Source of the DNA: Setophaga petechia
Lineage: Eukaryota > Chordata > Aves > Passeriformes > Parulidae
Length of the DNA: 64,000 nt
Reading direction: 5' to 3'
Assembly (NCBI GenBank): GCA_024362935.1
Contig: JANCRA010000060.1
Span: 1,676,501 to 1,740,500 of the forward strand
Position numbers and translations under genes: made by a program. The notes under the pieces were generated by a model that did not search any database, had not been told where the DNA came from, and saw only the letters and a list, made by a program, of their open reading frames with translations. This document shows, piece by piece, positions 36,001-47,155 of the stretch (position 1 is its first letter; each line of letters begins with the position of its first letter).

Positions 36001-39000
36001 CGGGGCTGATAAAGAAGTTTTTCCCCTAGATCCCTCATGTCTGCCCAGGATCTCCCATGATGACAGAGACCTCTTGCAGCTTTGCTGGGTATCTGCCCCT
36101 CAGCCTGCAAGCTGGAGGGAGGACAGCTAGAGACGATGGCTGTGGGACACTGGTTCTCACCTTGGCGTCCTGCTGCAGGTCCCCTTCCAGCGGGATGCCC
36201 AGGGGAGCCACCTCACGGAAGTCGATCACCCAGCTCCTGTTCTTGCGGATGTCGTGCACCAGCATCACCCCGCCCCTGCGGCGAGACAGGGCCGGGGCGT
36301 GGGCGGCCGCTCCTGCAGCACCCGGCTCGGGGGGCGCTGAGGCCAGGGCAGCCCGGCGAGACAAGGGGCGCTGTGCCAGGTCACCGGCCCCAGCACGGCC
36401 ACCAGGCGGCCGGAGTAGCAGCGAATGCTGCTGTCCTTGCCCAGGGCACGCACCAGGACAGCCAAGGCAGCGTTGGTGTGGGACGCAGGCAGCCCTGCGC
36501 TGAGCCTGGTGAGGCTGGAGCAGTCCCTGCCTGCCTGGTCATGGAGCCACTGGCTCTGTTCCACCGCCGGGCTGGGACCATCTGGGATTTTCTTTCTAAT
36601 CCGAACAGTTTTGCAACAAAAGACGGTGTTTGCTTACAGCAGCAATGGGTGGTGCAGCTGGAGCAGCGATCAGGTGGCTTGGGTTTACACAACGCTGCTG
36701 AGCCCTCCTGCAGAGCCAGGAGCACCAGGTTCACCGCGGGAGTGAGGGCTGGAGAAGGACACCCCTCCCTGGCAGCTTCCTGGAGCTGGGGTCCGACCTT
36801 AGCCTCAGGAGCAGAGCTTGTGGAGGGCAGAACTCAGGCTCTGAAAGCACTGGGGCTGAGCCCAGGGTGTTTGTAGCTCCTGGCACAGCTCCCCTGCCTG
36901 GGGGGCCATGTCTCCCTCTGTCACTCCCCAGCCCTCTCGAGCCTGGGGCTTGGATGCTCCCTGCAACCACCTCAGCAGGAACAATTCCCTGCCTGGGGTT
37001 TCTGTCCTGTGCTGACAGCATGGAGCACGGGAAGGGTCACTGTGACAGATGTGGGCACATCCACTGCCTGATGTTGGAGCCCTGGCACCACACCCTGAGC
37101 CTGGCACTGCCACGGAGGCATTTCTCAGCTGAAGAGCGACTTTTTACAAGGGCAGATGGTGACAGAACAAGGGGGAATGGCTTTACACTGACAGAGGGCA
37201 GGTTTACATCAGGTATTTGGAAGAAATATTCCTCTGTCTGAGGAGGAGGTAGGAGAACCAGGCACTGGTGCAGGCTGCCTCATCCCTGGAAGTGTCCAAG
37301 GCCAGGCTGGATGGGGCTTGGAGCACCCTGGGACAGTGGAAGGTGTCCCTGCCCATGACAGAGGGTGGCACTGGATGGGCTTTAAGGCCTCTCCAACCCA
37401 AACCATTCTAGGATTCCAAGGAGCCACTCCCCTGGGGACAGTCGAAGCCAGGAGCAGAGGGGGAGTGCCCACACTTACCCTCCCAGCCCCGAGGTGTGGG
37501 GGTTGACGATGCCGGCGCACAGGGCCGAGGCGATGGCGGCGTCCACCGAGGAGCCGCGCCGGGCCAGCACGTGCGTGCCCAGTGCCGTGCAGCGCGCCGC
37601 GTCCGTCACCACGGCACCGCGGTGGAACAGCTGCGGGACACAGAGGGCACGGCTGGGCACTGCTGCTCCTGCCCGGCTCTGCGCACACCCACCCGTGTGC
37701 CACCCGAGCCCTGGGGCCAGCGCCGGGGCTGATCCGACCAATGCCAGTGGGCACCGCGCTCCCTTGGCACATCCCCGCTCCAGGGCAGCTGCAGGCAGCC
37801 ACGGTCACCGGTTCAGACAGCTTTCCACACTTTGTGTGCTAGGCTGGGGCCACAACTCCCTCTGCCCCTCACCAGCCCAGAGCTGTCCCTGTGCTGCAGC
37901 CAGGCAGTCACCAGGAATGGGGACACAGCTGTAAAGAATGCAGCAGGGCCCCAGGACCACAGCGTGTTCCCATCCTTGTGCCAGAGCTGTGCTAATGCAG
38001 TCCCATGATATTCTAAAGAGTTGATTTTGTCCCTATGGCACAAATTGCAGCATCTCAACAAGAGCCAGGCTGGCCTGGGGACATGAAAGACAGAAGGGCC
38101 ATGGCTTCATGTGGAGATGATGATGGTGACTCCTGGCTGACTGTGACCCTGGCAGAGGTTCTGCAGGAGGATCCAATCCTGTGGCCATACTGCCTTGGCT
38201 GTGCAATCTAGCACTGGGCCGTGGGACAGATTAGCAGGAGGTTCACCTCTGTTTTCAGCTATTTCTCCACTTAGTCCTGGATGAATCTTCCAGAGGTGAA
38301 TCTGGGCATGTATGCCCATAATCCATAAAACTCTGTCCATGTGGACAAGATGCCTACTGTTTCACTAAGGATTATTTTCTGAAAGCACTCTCATCTGGTT
38401 CAAACCACAGCTGCAGTCACAGCAGTGGGGTTTTCTGTTCCCCCCCAGCAGCACCCCCACACCTGGCCATGGGGCAAGCTCTGAGAGTCCAGCTTTGCTC
38501 TCCAAGTACAATCTCCAGGTGCAGGGAAAGGCTTTCAAGCCAATTTGGGGTGGAACCAGGGGGAGACTGAGCACCCAGGGCCTCACTGACACCAGCTATG
38601 GCTCCCCAGTGCTTCCCTTGCTGAAATTCTGACCAGGAGGAAAGTCAGGGAGTTCTCCCATCTTTGGAGCCAAAGCTCAACCACAAAGCCACAGTTTTGT
38701 CTTACCTGAGGGTCCCCAAAATAGATCTGCATGATGAGGGCCACGGTGACGCCGGTGGCGAAGGTCAGGCAGGCGGTGATGATGACAGTCAGCCCGTCCT
38801 GCCGGCAGCTGCAGTCCCCTGAGAAGGGATCCTTGCTGGTCTCCTGCAGAGGGGACACGTCCTGGCTCCCCATCTCGGAGGAGGACGAGGGCAGGCGCTG
38901 GAGACGCGCAGACTTCAGGAAGGAGTCCGGGTCTTTGTGGGCAACAGGGAGAAAACAGGTGTGAGTTATTGAGCAACTTGGGGCTCTTATTGCAGTGTTT

Positions 39001-41868
39001 ACCCAGCACTAACATTACACTGAGCCTCTTCCAGCAGGGCTATCACCTTCCCCATTGATCCCAGCCCTCAGGAGCCTTTCTGGCTCAGATACTGCTTTGA
39101 GTCATTCTACTGATCCTTTTCTTTAGCTCTGGTTATTCCAAACTGACTTCCCTGGAGATTAAGAGAGACAAGAAACCCTTGAATTTTTACTCCATTTCAG
39201 TCCATTCATCAGCCTTCAGTGACAGGCCCACTCTTATGCTCCATTTGGAGGGGTTCTTAACACAGCAAACAGGTCTTTGAAATGCAGTGGGACTGAAAAA
39301 GAGGAAATTAAGATGTGAAAAAAGATGCAGCAGCTTTACTTGGAGCTGTGATTGAGCTAAAGCACCTGAGCAAGACAGAGGTAAAGCAAAACATTTGTCC
39401 TGGGAAGAGGAAATCCCTCTAGGGAAGAGAGAGCAGGGAGGAGCAAACCTGCAAACCGGAAGCCTTGGAACATCCACTGGCTCCTCTGCAGGAAGGACTC
39501 TGCTTTAATTCCTTGCTTCCTCTGGCAGATGAGGCCCACTGTGAAATGAAGCCACACACTGGATACCCAGCTCCAAGATGGCAAAGCAGTGGGGCAGGAG
39601 TTTGCTGGGCCTCAGCAGGATGAAAAAGTCTCTTTTTTGCTCGGAAAGATGCCTTGAATCTCTGTGAGTGTCAGCTGCTGCCCTTGTGCTGGGAGGACAC
39701 CGGCTGAGGATGCCCTGCTTGTCCTGGTGCTGCCGGGCACACAGAGCTGCTGGGGCAGCTGTGAGGTCCTGCCCATCCCTCATGGGCTCTGAAGGGGACC
39801 AAGTAGCTCAGGGCATCATCCAGGGCTCCTGGAGGAATTTTTTCAGGGGCTGCAGTACTCTGTGCATCCATAGTGGAAGAAGAGGCACCGAGTGGAAAAG
39901 ACAAGATGAGAAGCTTGTCCCTCCGTACAGATGTTTCCTGGTCTTGGAAAAGGAGAGGGGAGCGAGGAGGAAAGCCCACATCCCCCATCATCTGCCTGCC
40001 TGTCTGCTCTGGCAGGTGCTGGGTATCACCCTGGGCACTGCCAGCCCAGTCCTTGTCATGGCATTAACCTGACCTGGCTGCAGCTCTCCTGAGGCCAGGG
40101 AGGGGAGGGGTTTTAATTTCAGCAATGCTGCAACCAGGAGTAAACTCCCACAGCCAGGAAATCCCCTCAGAGGGAATTTAATCTCATTTGTGCTGTGGTG
40201 GTTTAGGAGTGGGACTGGGAAAGACTCAGCTTTTGCAGCCTGAGCCTCTGAGCACACACTGAGCCCCTCATGGGCTTGTCTGGTCTAAGTGAGCTGGACT
40301 GAGCGGGAGGACTGGCTGGTGGCCTCAGTGGGGGCCACAACTGGCCTAACAGGGGCTGCCATTGGGGTGGGATGTCACATACAGCCCCTGGCACACACGA
40401 GTGAGGCCCCAGTCCCACCTGCAGGGAAACAGTTGAGGAGTGAGCTGGACTCCAGGACACCATCCCTCTGCTCGGGTGACAGGCCAGCCCCGCATGAGGG
40501 GACACAAATACCCAGGAAGCAACTGTAGAAGAGGGCAGACCACAGCCCTCCCACCATGCAGCACCTCCATTCTCTGCCACAGACATCCAGTTTTTAGTCT
40601 CTGTGACCACTGGTGTTGCATAGGGACAGCAGAGCTGAGGTGTGGGGATGGGAGCAGCTGGAAGGGCTCACTTGAGATCAGAAGCAGCCTGCATAGTCAA
40701 TGTATAGTCATATATATCCCAAAAGCACTGTGCATGCTTTGAAAAAGAAGCCACCAAATCCCACTTGGCTACCGTGGGGCTGTGAAGGAGTTGTGGTTTT
40801 ATGTGGGAGCCAATGCTTTGGAGAACCAGGGCCACCTCAGGTCTGGAGCTGTTGCAGAGGACACAGCAGAGACTGGAGCTGCTGGTGGGCTCTGCAGGTG
40901 CTTCTGCAATAAGTGTCAGGAGAGCAGCAGCTCTCTTCTCCAGCAACCCCACCTGTAGGTGTTGGCACTGCCAAAACTGCACCAGATTCTGTCTGTGTGA
41001 CAAGAGGCCTCGTGCTTCCAGGAGAGCTGCTCCCACACTCCTGCAGGCAGCAGCTTTGCCTCGATGGTCAGGAGAGCACAGGGTGGGAACGAGCAATGGG
41101 AGCTTCACCCGTGGGCATGGTGGGACAGGACAGAGGGTAAGGGGAGCCTGGGGCTGTGCAAACATGGGTTTGGGGGCTGACAGGCACCCGGACTGGGAAC
41201 GAGCCCCAGGGGGAAGGGCAATACCGCCAGAAGAAACACGACATGGGGGAGAAACAGCATTTCTCTCAGCTATGGAGAATGAAGCAATCAGTTAAAAATA
41301 GGCAGAGGATTTTCTCACAGATCAAACGATCACCTGACTTTATTCCAGCTGAGCACCGGAGGGATGAAGCATCCCGAACTGCAAGGAGCACCCCAGGGTG
41401 GGAGGATGCTCAAGGAGCATCCCGGGTGGAGAGACGCTCAAGGAGCATGCAAGAAGGCCATGCACAAGTGGTCCAGGCTGGAAGGCCGAGCCGGCTGTGG
41501 GAGAGCACATCCCCGGCTGCCCTAGGAGGCTCTGTGCCGAAGCACCGGATCTCCGGCTGCCTTCCGTCCCTCAGGGTGAAGGCAGGGCCGGGGCGCAGGG
41601 ACGGCGGGAGCCGGGGAGCCCCGCTCCGGGCGCGGGGCCGAGGGCCGGGGGTGCCGGGGGCCGCGGGCGGGCTCTGCCGCCGCCCCTCACCCGTGTCCTG
41701 CTCGCCCAGGAACGCGTCCTCCTCCTTGCGGGCGCGGAGGCCGCTCTCGGCCGCGCCGCTCGGCTCCTCCTCGGGCAGCCGCGGGAAGCTGGTGATGCTC
41801 ATGTAGTCCACGGGCGAGCCGGCGGCCAGGGCACGCTGCCGGCCCGGCACCGCCTCCGGCACTGCCAT
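24058..41868 (-). CDS. GGT7: GGT7 (gamma-glutamyltransferase 7), 15 coding exons, complete
   Basis: Coding exons in transcript order: 41868-41691, 38932-38706, 37630-37479, 36275-36161, 35662-35595, 34952-34879, 34440-34247, 32231-32144, 31147-31020, 28589-28501, 27729-27586, 27014-26897, 26397-26260, 25264-25165, 24221-24058. All junctions are GT-AG and keep frame: 658 residues, about the length of human GGT7. Recognised by SPVDYMSITSFPRLPEEEP, the exon 2 membrane anchor (about residues 108-130, after CSCRQDG), GAVVTDAARC, SGLGGGGVMLVHDIR, IDFREVAP (Arg206, matching the substrate-binding Arg of GGT1), FGSGIVTPSGILLNSQMLDFSW (Asp510), QPGKRPRSFLLPT and the C-terminus AAGATIL. It is predicted to be a type II membrane protein with a lumenal or extracellular GGT fold; NVT at 266-268 and NYS at 282-284 are glycosylation sequons. 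The residue aligned with the self-cleaving nucleophile threonine appears to be Ala468, so glutathione-hydrolase activity is doubtful. Confidence 0.95.
25897..25941. repeat. Tandem duplication of about 22 bp in a GGT7 intron
   Basis: ATTTGCTGAATAAAAAAATG occurs twice in a row, separated by two bases. It looks like recent slippage; both copies contain AATAAA on the plus strand, antisense to GGT7. Confidence 0.85.
28592..28751. repeat. GA-rich (polypurine) tract beside GGT7 exon 10
   Basis: About 160 bp made almost only of A and G on the plus strand (GAAA, GGAA and GGAGA units). On the transcribed minus strand this is an unusually long pyrimidine tract running straight into the exon 10 acceptor (28590/28589). 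Confidence 0.95.
28978..29180 (-). mobile_element. CR1 LINE 3'-end fragment in GGT7 intron 9
   Basis: Reads AGAATCACAGAATGGTTGGA then GTTGGAAAGGACCTTAAA, CTGCCATGGGCAGGAACACC and CACAGCCTCTCTGGGCAACC, the reverse complement of a bird CR1 3' end. It lies in the same sense as GGT7 transcription. Homology fades after about 29180. Confidence 0.9.
31420..31735 (-). mobile_element. CR1 LINE 3'-end fragment in GGT7 intron 8
   Basis: Starts with AACCAGAATGGTTTGGGTGG, continues GGACCTTAAAGCCCATCCAG, CCCCATCCAACCTGGTCTTG, ATTTCTTCCTAACATCTATT and TCATTCCCCTCGTTCTGTCA, a longer CR1 3' portion than the others here. Same sense as GGT7. Confidence 0.92.
37208..37416 (+). mobile_element. CR1 LINE 3'-end fragment in GGT7 intron 3
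   Basis: From GGAAGAAATATTCCTCTGTC through CATCCCTGGAAGTGTCCAAG and GGAAGGTGTCCCTGCCCATG to CAACCCAAACCATTCTAGGA. It lies antisense to GGT7, ending about 60 bp before the exon 3 donor. Confidence 0.92.
38933..41690. other. GGT7 intron 1, no gene seen
   Basis: About 2.8 kb, the longest GGT7 intron after the CpG island. No CR1 tail or recognisable open frame. Confidence 0.6.
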
Positions 41869-42200
41869 CGCAGTTGAGTCCGGGGCTCACCCCGAACCGG
41901 GTCACGCCGAACCGGGACTCCCGAGCCGGGACCCGCAGCCGGGCCGCGCCGGGCCCTCCGCTCCCGGTCAAACGGAGCCGCCCCGCGCCGGCCGGGCGGG
42001 GCCGCCGGAAGGGGCCGGGCTCAGGGGCGGCTCCTGCCGGGGCTGGGGGCGCTCCGGGCCGCTCCGGCGGCCAGCACCGACAGGCGGGGACGGGCCGGGC
42101 CGCGCTCCAGCCGGGGCTGCTCCATGGCCCGAGCTCCCCTGACCCACACAGGGGGATCCGCCCCGGCCACGCCGCACCGGCCGGTTCCGGGCCAGGCCTC
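41560..42200. promoter_or_regulatory. CpG island, GGT7 promoter and first exon
   Basis: Dense CpG sequence covers GGT7 exon 1 and several hundred bases upstream (right of 41868). No TATA box is seen in the first 150 bases upstream on the minus strand. The transcription start is not fixed by sequence. Confidence 0.65.
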
Positions 42201-45200
42201 CGGGGAGCTGGATCTGAGATTCCTCCGTCCGCCTCCAGAAGGCTGGAAGAGTTTTCCAGGGGATGTGCATGGACATTATGTCGCTGCCACCGCCAGCCCG
42301 TAGCAGGGGGCTCACATGTCACCCCTTGTCACGGGGCAAGGGGCCACCAGCGCCCAGTGGGACCCTCAGCAAGAGACGCTGTGACATTGCCCCAGAGCGG
42401 CAGGGTGTCTGCTCTGCCTTCCATCGCTCTGCTCGTGTGTGTGACCCTCTGGGATGAGAGCGGGACCCCGCGGTTCCCTCTGCAGCACAGGGGGCTGGGG
42501 TTTGAGTGCTGTTTGCAGGTGCAGCTGGCCAGGCTCACCTGGCACTGGTGGCTCCTGGCTCCAGCAGCACCGGCCCAGGTGTCAGGAGGGGCTGAGGCTG
42601 CTGGGCAGCACAGGGAGCCAGCACAAAGCCGGGGGGAGCCCAAATGGGGGCACAGGGCCAGTTATGCCTGGGGCAGGCCTGAGCTGTGGTTACCAACAGC
42701 TCCCATTTGGCAGAGTTGTGGTGGACTTATATGCATGGAGGGGCCTGCATTACATGGATGTTTCTGAGATCAAATTGGCTGAAACATTTAAATTTTCCCC
42801 TGTGCTTCTTCCAGAGATTGACCTAAAAACCACCAGTAAAATAACTGTAAGATGGAAGATGTTGTTTCTCTCCATGGTCCAAGTTTGTGAAAATTCCTTA
42901 TCCCTGCAACAACACTAGCCTCTCTCGACTTGGCACACAAATTTGTCTCTGGCTGCCAGATCTGAAAAATCCATCTACTGCCCCAATATATCCTGGACAT
43001 CTGTTGTTTTGGGAGGCAGAGCATGTGAAGTGCTGTTTGGATCTGGGGAGGTCACCTGACAGGTATGTGTCCTACTTTCTCACCCTCCAATGAGCCAGCT
43101 AATCCCCTGCATGAGCAGCTCCACTGGCTCGGTGCTTCTCAATGCAGGGATTTGTAAATCTTCCTTTGCTGAGGCACTGGCAAGGTTTTGGTTGTGCCTC
43201 AAGCAGCCTGAGGGCATCATGACCTTTGTCAGCTGTAGTAAATAAATAAATAGGAATAGGGACAGGAGTAGGAGGATAGTTTGGCTTTTGCAAACCAGTC
43301 TCAGTCTGCTCCACTTTCAGGCATCTGTCCAGTCTCCCCATCCCCAGCAGCTGGAGGGGTTTCTTCCCCCACACTGCATCTTCAGCAAGGCCAGTAGCTA
43401 TGTCCATACTGCATCCTCTTCCACTCACTGCCTGGCAGGGGATAAACCCACCAGCCCAGCCTCTGCCTCTCTGGTATTTAAGACAAGCCCAAACCAATTG
43501 GCTGTGGCAGGAGCAGCCATCTCAGCCCCTCTGGCTGGTGATGTGCCACCCCTCTTGTGCCATGGCTGGCTCCAGCCTGACCGGCCCCTGGGGCTATGGT
43601 GGGGCAGAAGGTCAGGGAAGGTTAATGTGGCTCTGTCCTACCCCAGATCAGATCCCACAGGCTCTGGAAGGAGCCACGCTGGGGGACAGTGGAGTTGCTC
43701 CTCAGAGCTGTGGGTCAGCAGTCGGGGACTCTCCCCGAGGGCTCAGCTCCTCGAGGCTGAGAGCCCTGAGCTCATTGCATAGGGATTGTGCATTCCAGGG
43801 GACCCTTCTGAAATCTTGAGAATTCGTACAGTCAGGTGGTTCCAATTCTACTTCACAGCACGAATTTGTATTCATATGTTGGGTGAGGTTTAATTGGTTT
43901 ATCTAGTTTAATTGGTTTATTAAAGAAGTTTATTTGAATATATTGTCTCAGTGTTACAAGCTTCGTGACACCTGTAGGCAGTGGAAAGCCAACAGCTGTG
44001 AGCAATCTTTACAAGCTTGGAAATCAACCTGGGGAACTGCAGAGATGGTGACACCCCATGAAGAGGACAGAGGCTCCTTGGGGGGTGCTGCCACCCCAAC
44101 AGGCACTGCTCTGTGCCAGGTCTAGCTGGGCTCTGACAGCTGGGATTGGCAGGACTTGAGATGCCTGGGGGCACAGGCACCTTCCAACACCCCTTGGCAC
44201 CCACCCCAGTTTTCTCCCTTTAACAGCCACAGTAACTTGCACTAATTTCAGCACATTATGTGCCTGGAGGCCAAGGACACCAGAAACTCCTTTACCAGTT
44301 CCACCACACAAAACACTTGCTGCTCACCTCTCAACAAGGTTAGGCCAGGGGATCTCTCTCTGTCTCCTGCCAGGGACTGGCTGCTCTTTGCTGAAAGCCA
44401 AGGTGATGTTCTGCAGGTCTGTGCAGTGCAGCCTCCGTGTCAGCTCCATGAGGATGCAGCTGCTGCTGGAATGTGTCCCACAGCTGGGGCTCCCACAGCC
44501 CAGCTCTCCAGAGCAGGAAGGACATTGTTCTCCCTGAGCTGAGGCTCTGTGGTAGCACTGACCCCCAGCAGCCATTGGCTCTTTCCCACCAAGGAGTGCA
44601 GAGCAAGCTTGTGCCAGTGCAGAACTGTGAGGGCAGGGGTGCTGCCCAGGCCCTGCTCTCCCACAGCATTCCCTGCTCCTGTCAGCCAAGGCTCTCCTGT
44701 CTTCCCAGCACCAAACCATGCTCTCTGCTACACCATTCCTGTGTCAGCCTCTCAAGTGCTCCCTGTATTTACAGTTCTCATCATTTGCAAGGTGCTCAGC
44801 TCCCTTCTGCTGGCTGCCACATTGCCTTGAGCTTAAAATTAACTCCCTCCTTCATGAGCATGCACCAAAGATTTAGTTCTCCTGCTGACCAGGACAGGGG
44901 ATACCAGCTCCTAGCCCCTGAGGCATCCCTTAAAACAGGAACCTGAAGAGAGAAAAACCTGCAGCTGGGCAACAGCAATCAGTACATTCTTTACAAGGAG
45001 CCTTAAAGATACCAGGGGCCAATGTCTGTTCATGGTCAGGATCTTCCTTGGCTCAGGTTCAGCTCCCAGCCACTGGAACTGCACTGAGCTGTCCAGGAAC
45101 TGAGCTGGTGGGTGCACGGGCAAACAAGGACTGGAGCAGAGGGTCAGGGAAGCAGCTCTGCACTCTCTCTGCACATGATGCAGCAGTGCTCCTGCTCCAG

Positions 45201-45480
45201 ACCATACCTGAGCGCTCTGGAAGGAGCACTGGCTCCATGTCACAGGGACAGTCACTATAAAAGAACAGCTTGAACAGGCAACATGGCTTAGCCTGCTTAG
45301 CTGAAGCATGGATCTAAGCATTAGCTACCACTGCAAATGCTTCTGGCCTCTTCTCAAAGTGCAGCACAAGAGATCTAAGAATCCCAAAAACTTTACCAAA
45401 AAATCCAGCTCTGAAAGGAATCCCACGCTCCCACCATTTTACAAAACATCAAAGACCAGAGGACACAGAAGCTGTACAGT
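42201..45480. other. GGT7-RAB5IF intergenic region, no gene seen
   Basis: Sequence between the GGT7 CpG island and the predicted RAB5IF 3' end. Open frames of about 130-160 codons occur on both strands but none resembles a known protein or shows splice-linked continuation. ACSS2, the expected neighbour upstream of GGT7 in human, was looked for and not seen. Confidence 0.55.
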
Positions 45481-47155
45481 GGATTATTCAGGCAACATTT
45501 ATTGGAGCATTTCAAGTATACAATGGTTTTACTGATGGCTGTAAGCAGCTAAGATGCAGACAGATGCCAGCAGGAAAGGGTGACCTAGCACTAGCAGGCT
45601 GTGCAATTCTCATAGGAAGTTAATGATTTCAGCTGATAGGACAGGAAGAGAAAGTAGCAGACTAAAAGTCTGGGCAAGTTTGGGGAGAGAGAGGAGAAAG
45701 TAAAGAAGTTTTTTTGAGATAATTTACTTAAATTGGCCACTCACAAGTAGCAGAAGCTGTCTGCTATTGCACTCTTCCCTTGGCATCTCAAGGACCTAAA
45801 ATAACCAGGGCTGTTTCTTCACCAAGAACAGACAGATTTTCCCTGGTAAGAATGGAGGCTCGCCCAGGCTCAGCACTTGGAGATTGAGATCCCTGGCTTT
45901 GCACTCCCAGTGAGAGCCAGGCTGTGGCACTTCCACCAGAGAGGAGGCAATGCAGGCTTGCAGCAAGAGCAGACTAAACTACCAACCCCTCACTATAAGG
46001 CAGCGTTAGGTCAGGACTCTTTTTGGGTGCCTGAGCTGTTTAGAGAAGCAAGGACCACATGGCAACAAGACTACAAGGTCCTGTGACAATGACAAGGACT
46101 GTGCGTGTTTCCCAAGAACTATTTCTGAAAGACACGTTCTTAAAAAATACCTTAAAGCAGAGACTCCCCATTGATGCACAAAAAGGGCATGACTAGGGAG
46201 GGACTGAGCTATGAAGTGATCAAGCACCTCCCAAACCACAGGTTGTATACTCTGCCCAGTTTGCAAGTTGGTACTTCTGCATTTAAGATAATAGCTGCCT
46301 CGATTGTGTTTTAGTGTCCTGCATTTATGAACAAAGAGCAGTTGAATTCAAGAGCTTAAAACCAAATTGAAACACTAACATTTAACAGGGTATCTCCAGA
46401 ATGACTCCTTCGAGACTACAAAGCTCTGAGGTATGTGATGGCAACTTGGTAGTCAGGCTGGCAGAGTGCAGTGGAGCTTCTAAGCCTCCTGAATACATCT
46501 TGGTTCACCAAATGAATCAGTTCTTCCTAGCAAAATCACTTAAAAATTTGTCTTCGGCAAAAAGCATTTAAAAATTCAGATCGACAACTGATTTGCAAGT
46601 CAAACAAAACAAAAAAAATAGAAATGGTAACAACACAGTCTGTTTAATCAAATCAGATCTGGTTACTACAAAAACATGCTAAGGACAGCCACCAGCTCAT
46701 GTCCTGGGTGCTGCTGTGCCTTCTGCCCACGTACCTACAACTGCTTTTGAAACACTGTTTGTCTAAAGGACAACCATGGAAGACAAGTCAGAGTTTAATG
46801 ACAGATTTCAAACAGAGGGCACACATACATTAAATGAACAGATTCACCTCCAGCACAGGAGTTTGAGAAGAGTTACTGGCTAGAGTCACAGAAAGTTCCA
46901 AATTTGAACAGTCTTGAACCACTTCCAAAAATTCCAATGGCTTTTTAATAGTTCCAATAATTCACGGGTATATAAAACGAAGACAGGCTTCTCCAGCAGA
47001 AGAGTTGGGGCTCCTCCAGGCTACCCAGACCACTGGTACAGAGGAGAGCTGGTTTGACTTCCCCACTTTGTCACCAGTCCACTAAAGACTAGGATTTATT
47101 AAAACCTTCTCTATTTATTGACAACTGATTTAACAGGCAAATGCTGCAGACTGTG
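45480..47155 (-). other. RAB5IF: RAB5IF 3' UTR
   Basis: The minus strand has AATAAA at 45503-45498, which would give a 3' UTR of about 1.67 kb. Two earlier AATAAA signals at 47119-47114 and 47100-47095 lie only about 40-60 nt after the stop codon, so a very short alternative 3' UTR is also possible. No further exon is needed to complete the protein. Confidence 0.5.

Noticed and set aside
40194..40210. TGTGGTGGTTTAGG, like the start of the LTR at 20080
   Set aside because: No matching CCATGACA end, target duplication or internal similarity follows within 2 kb, so a second LTR is not supported.
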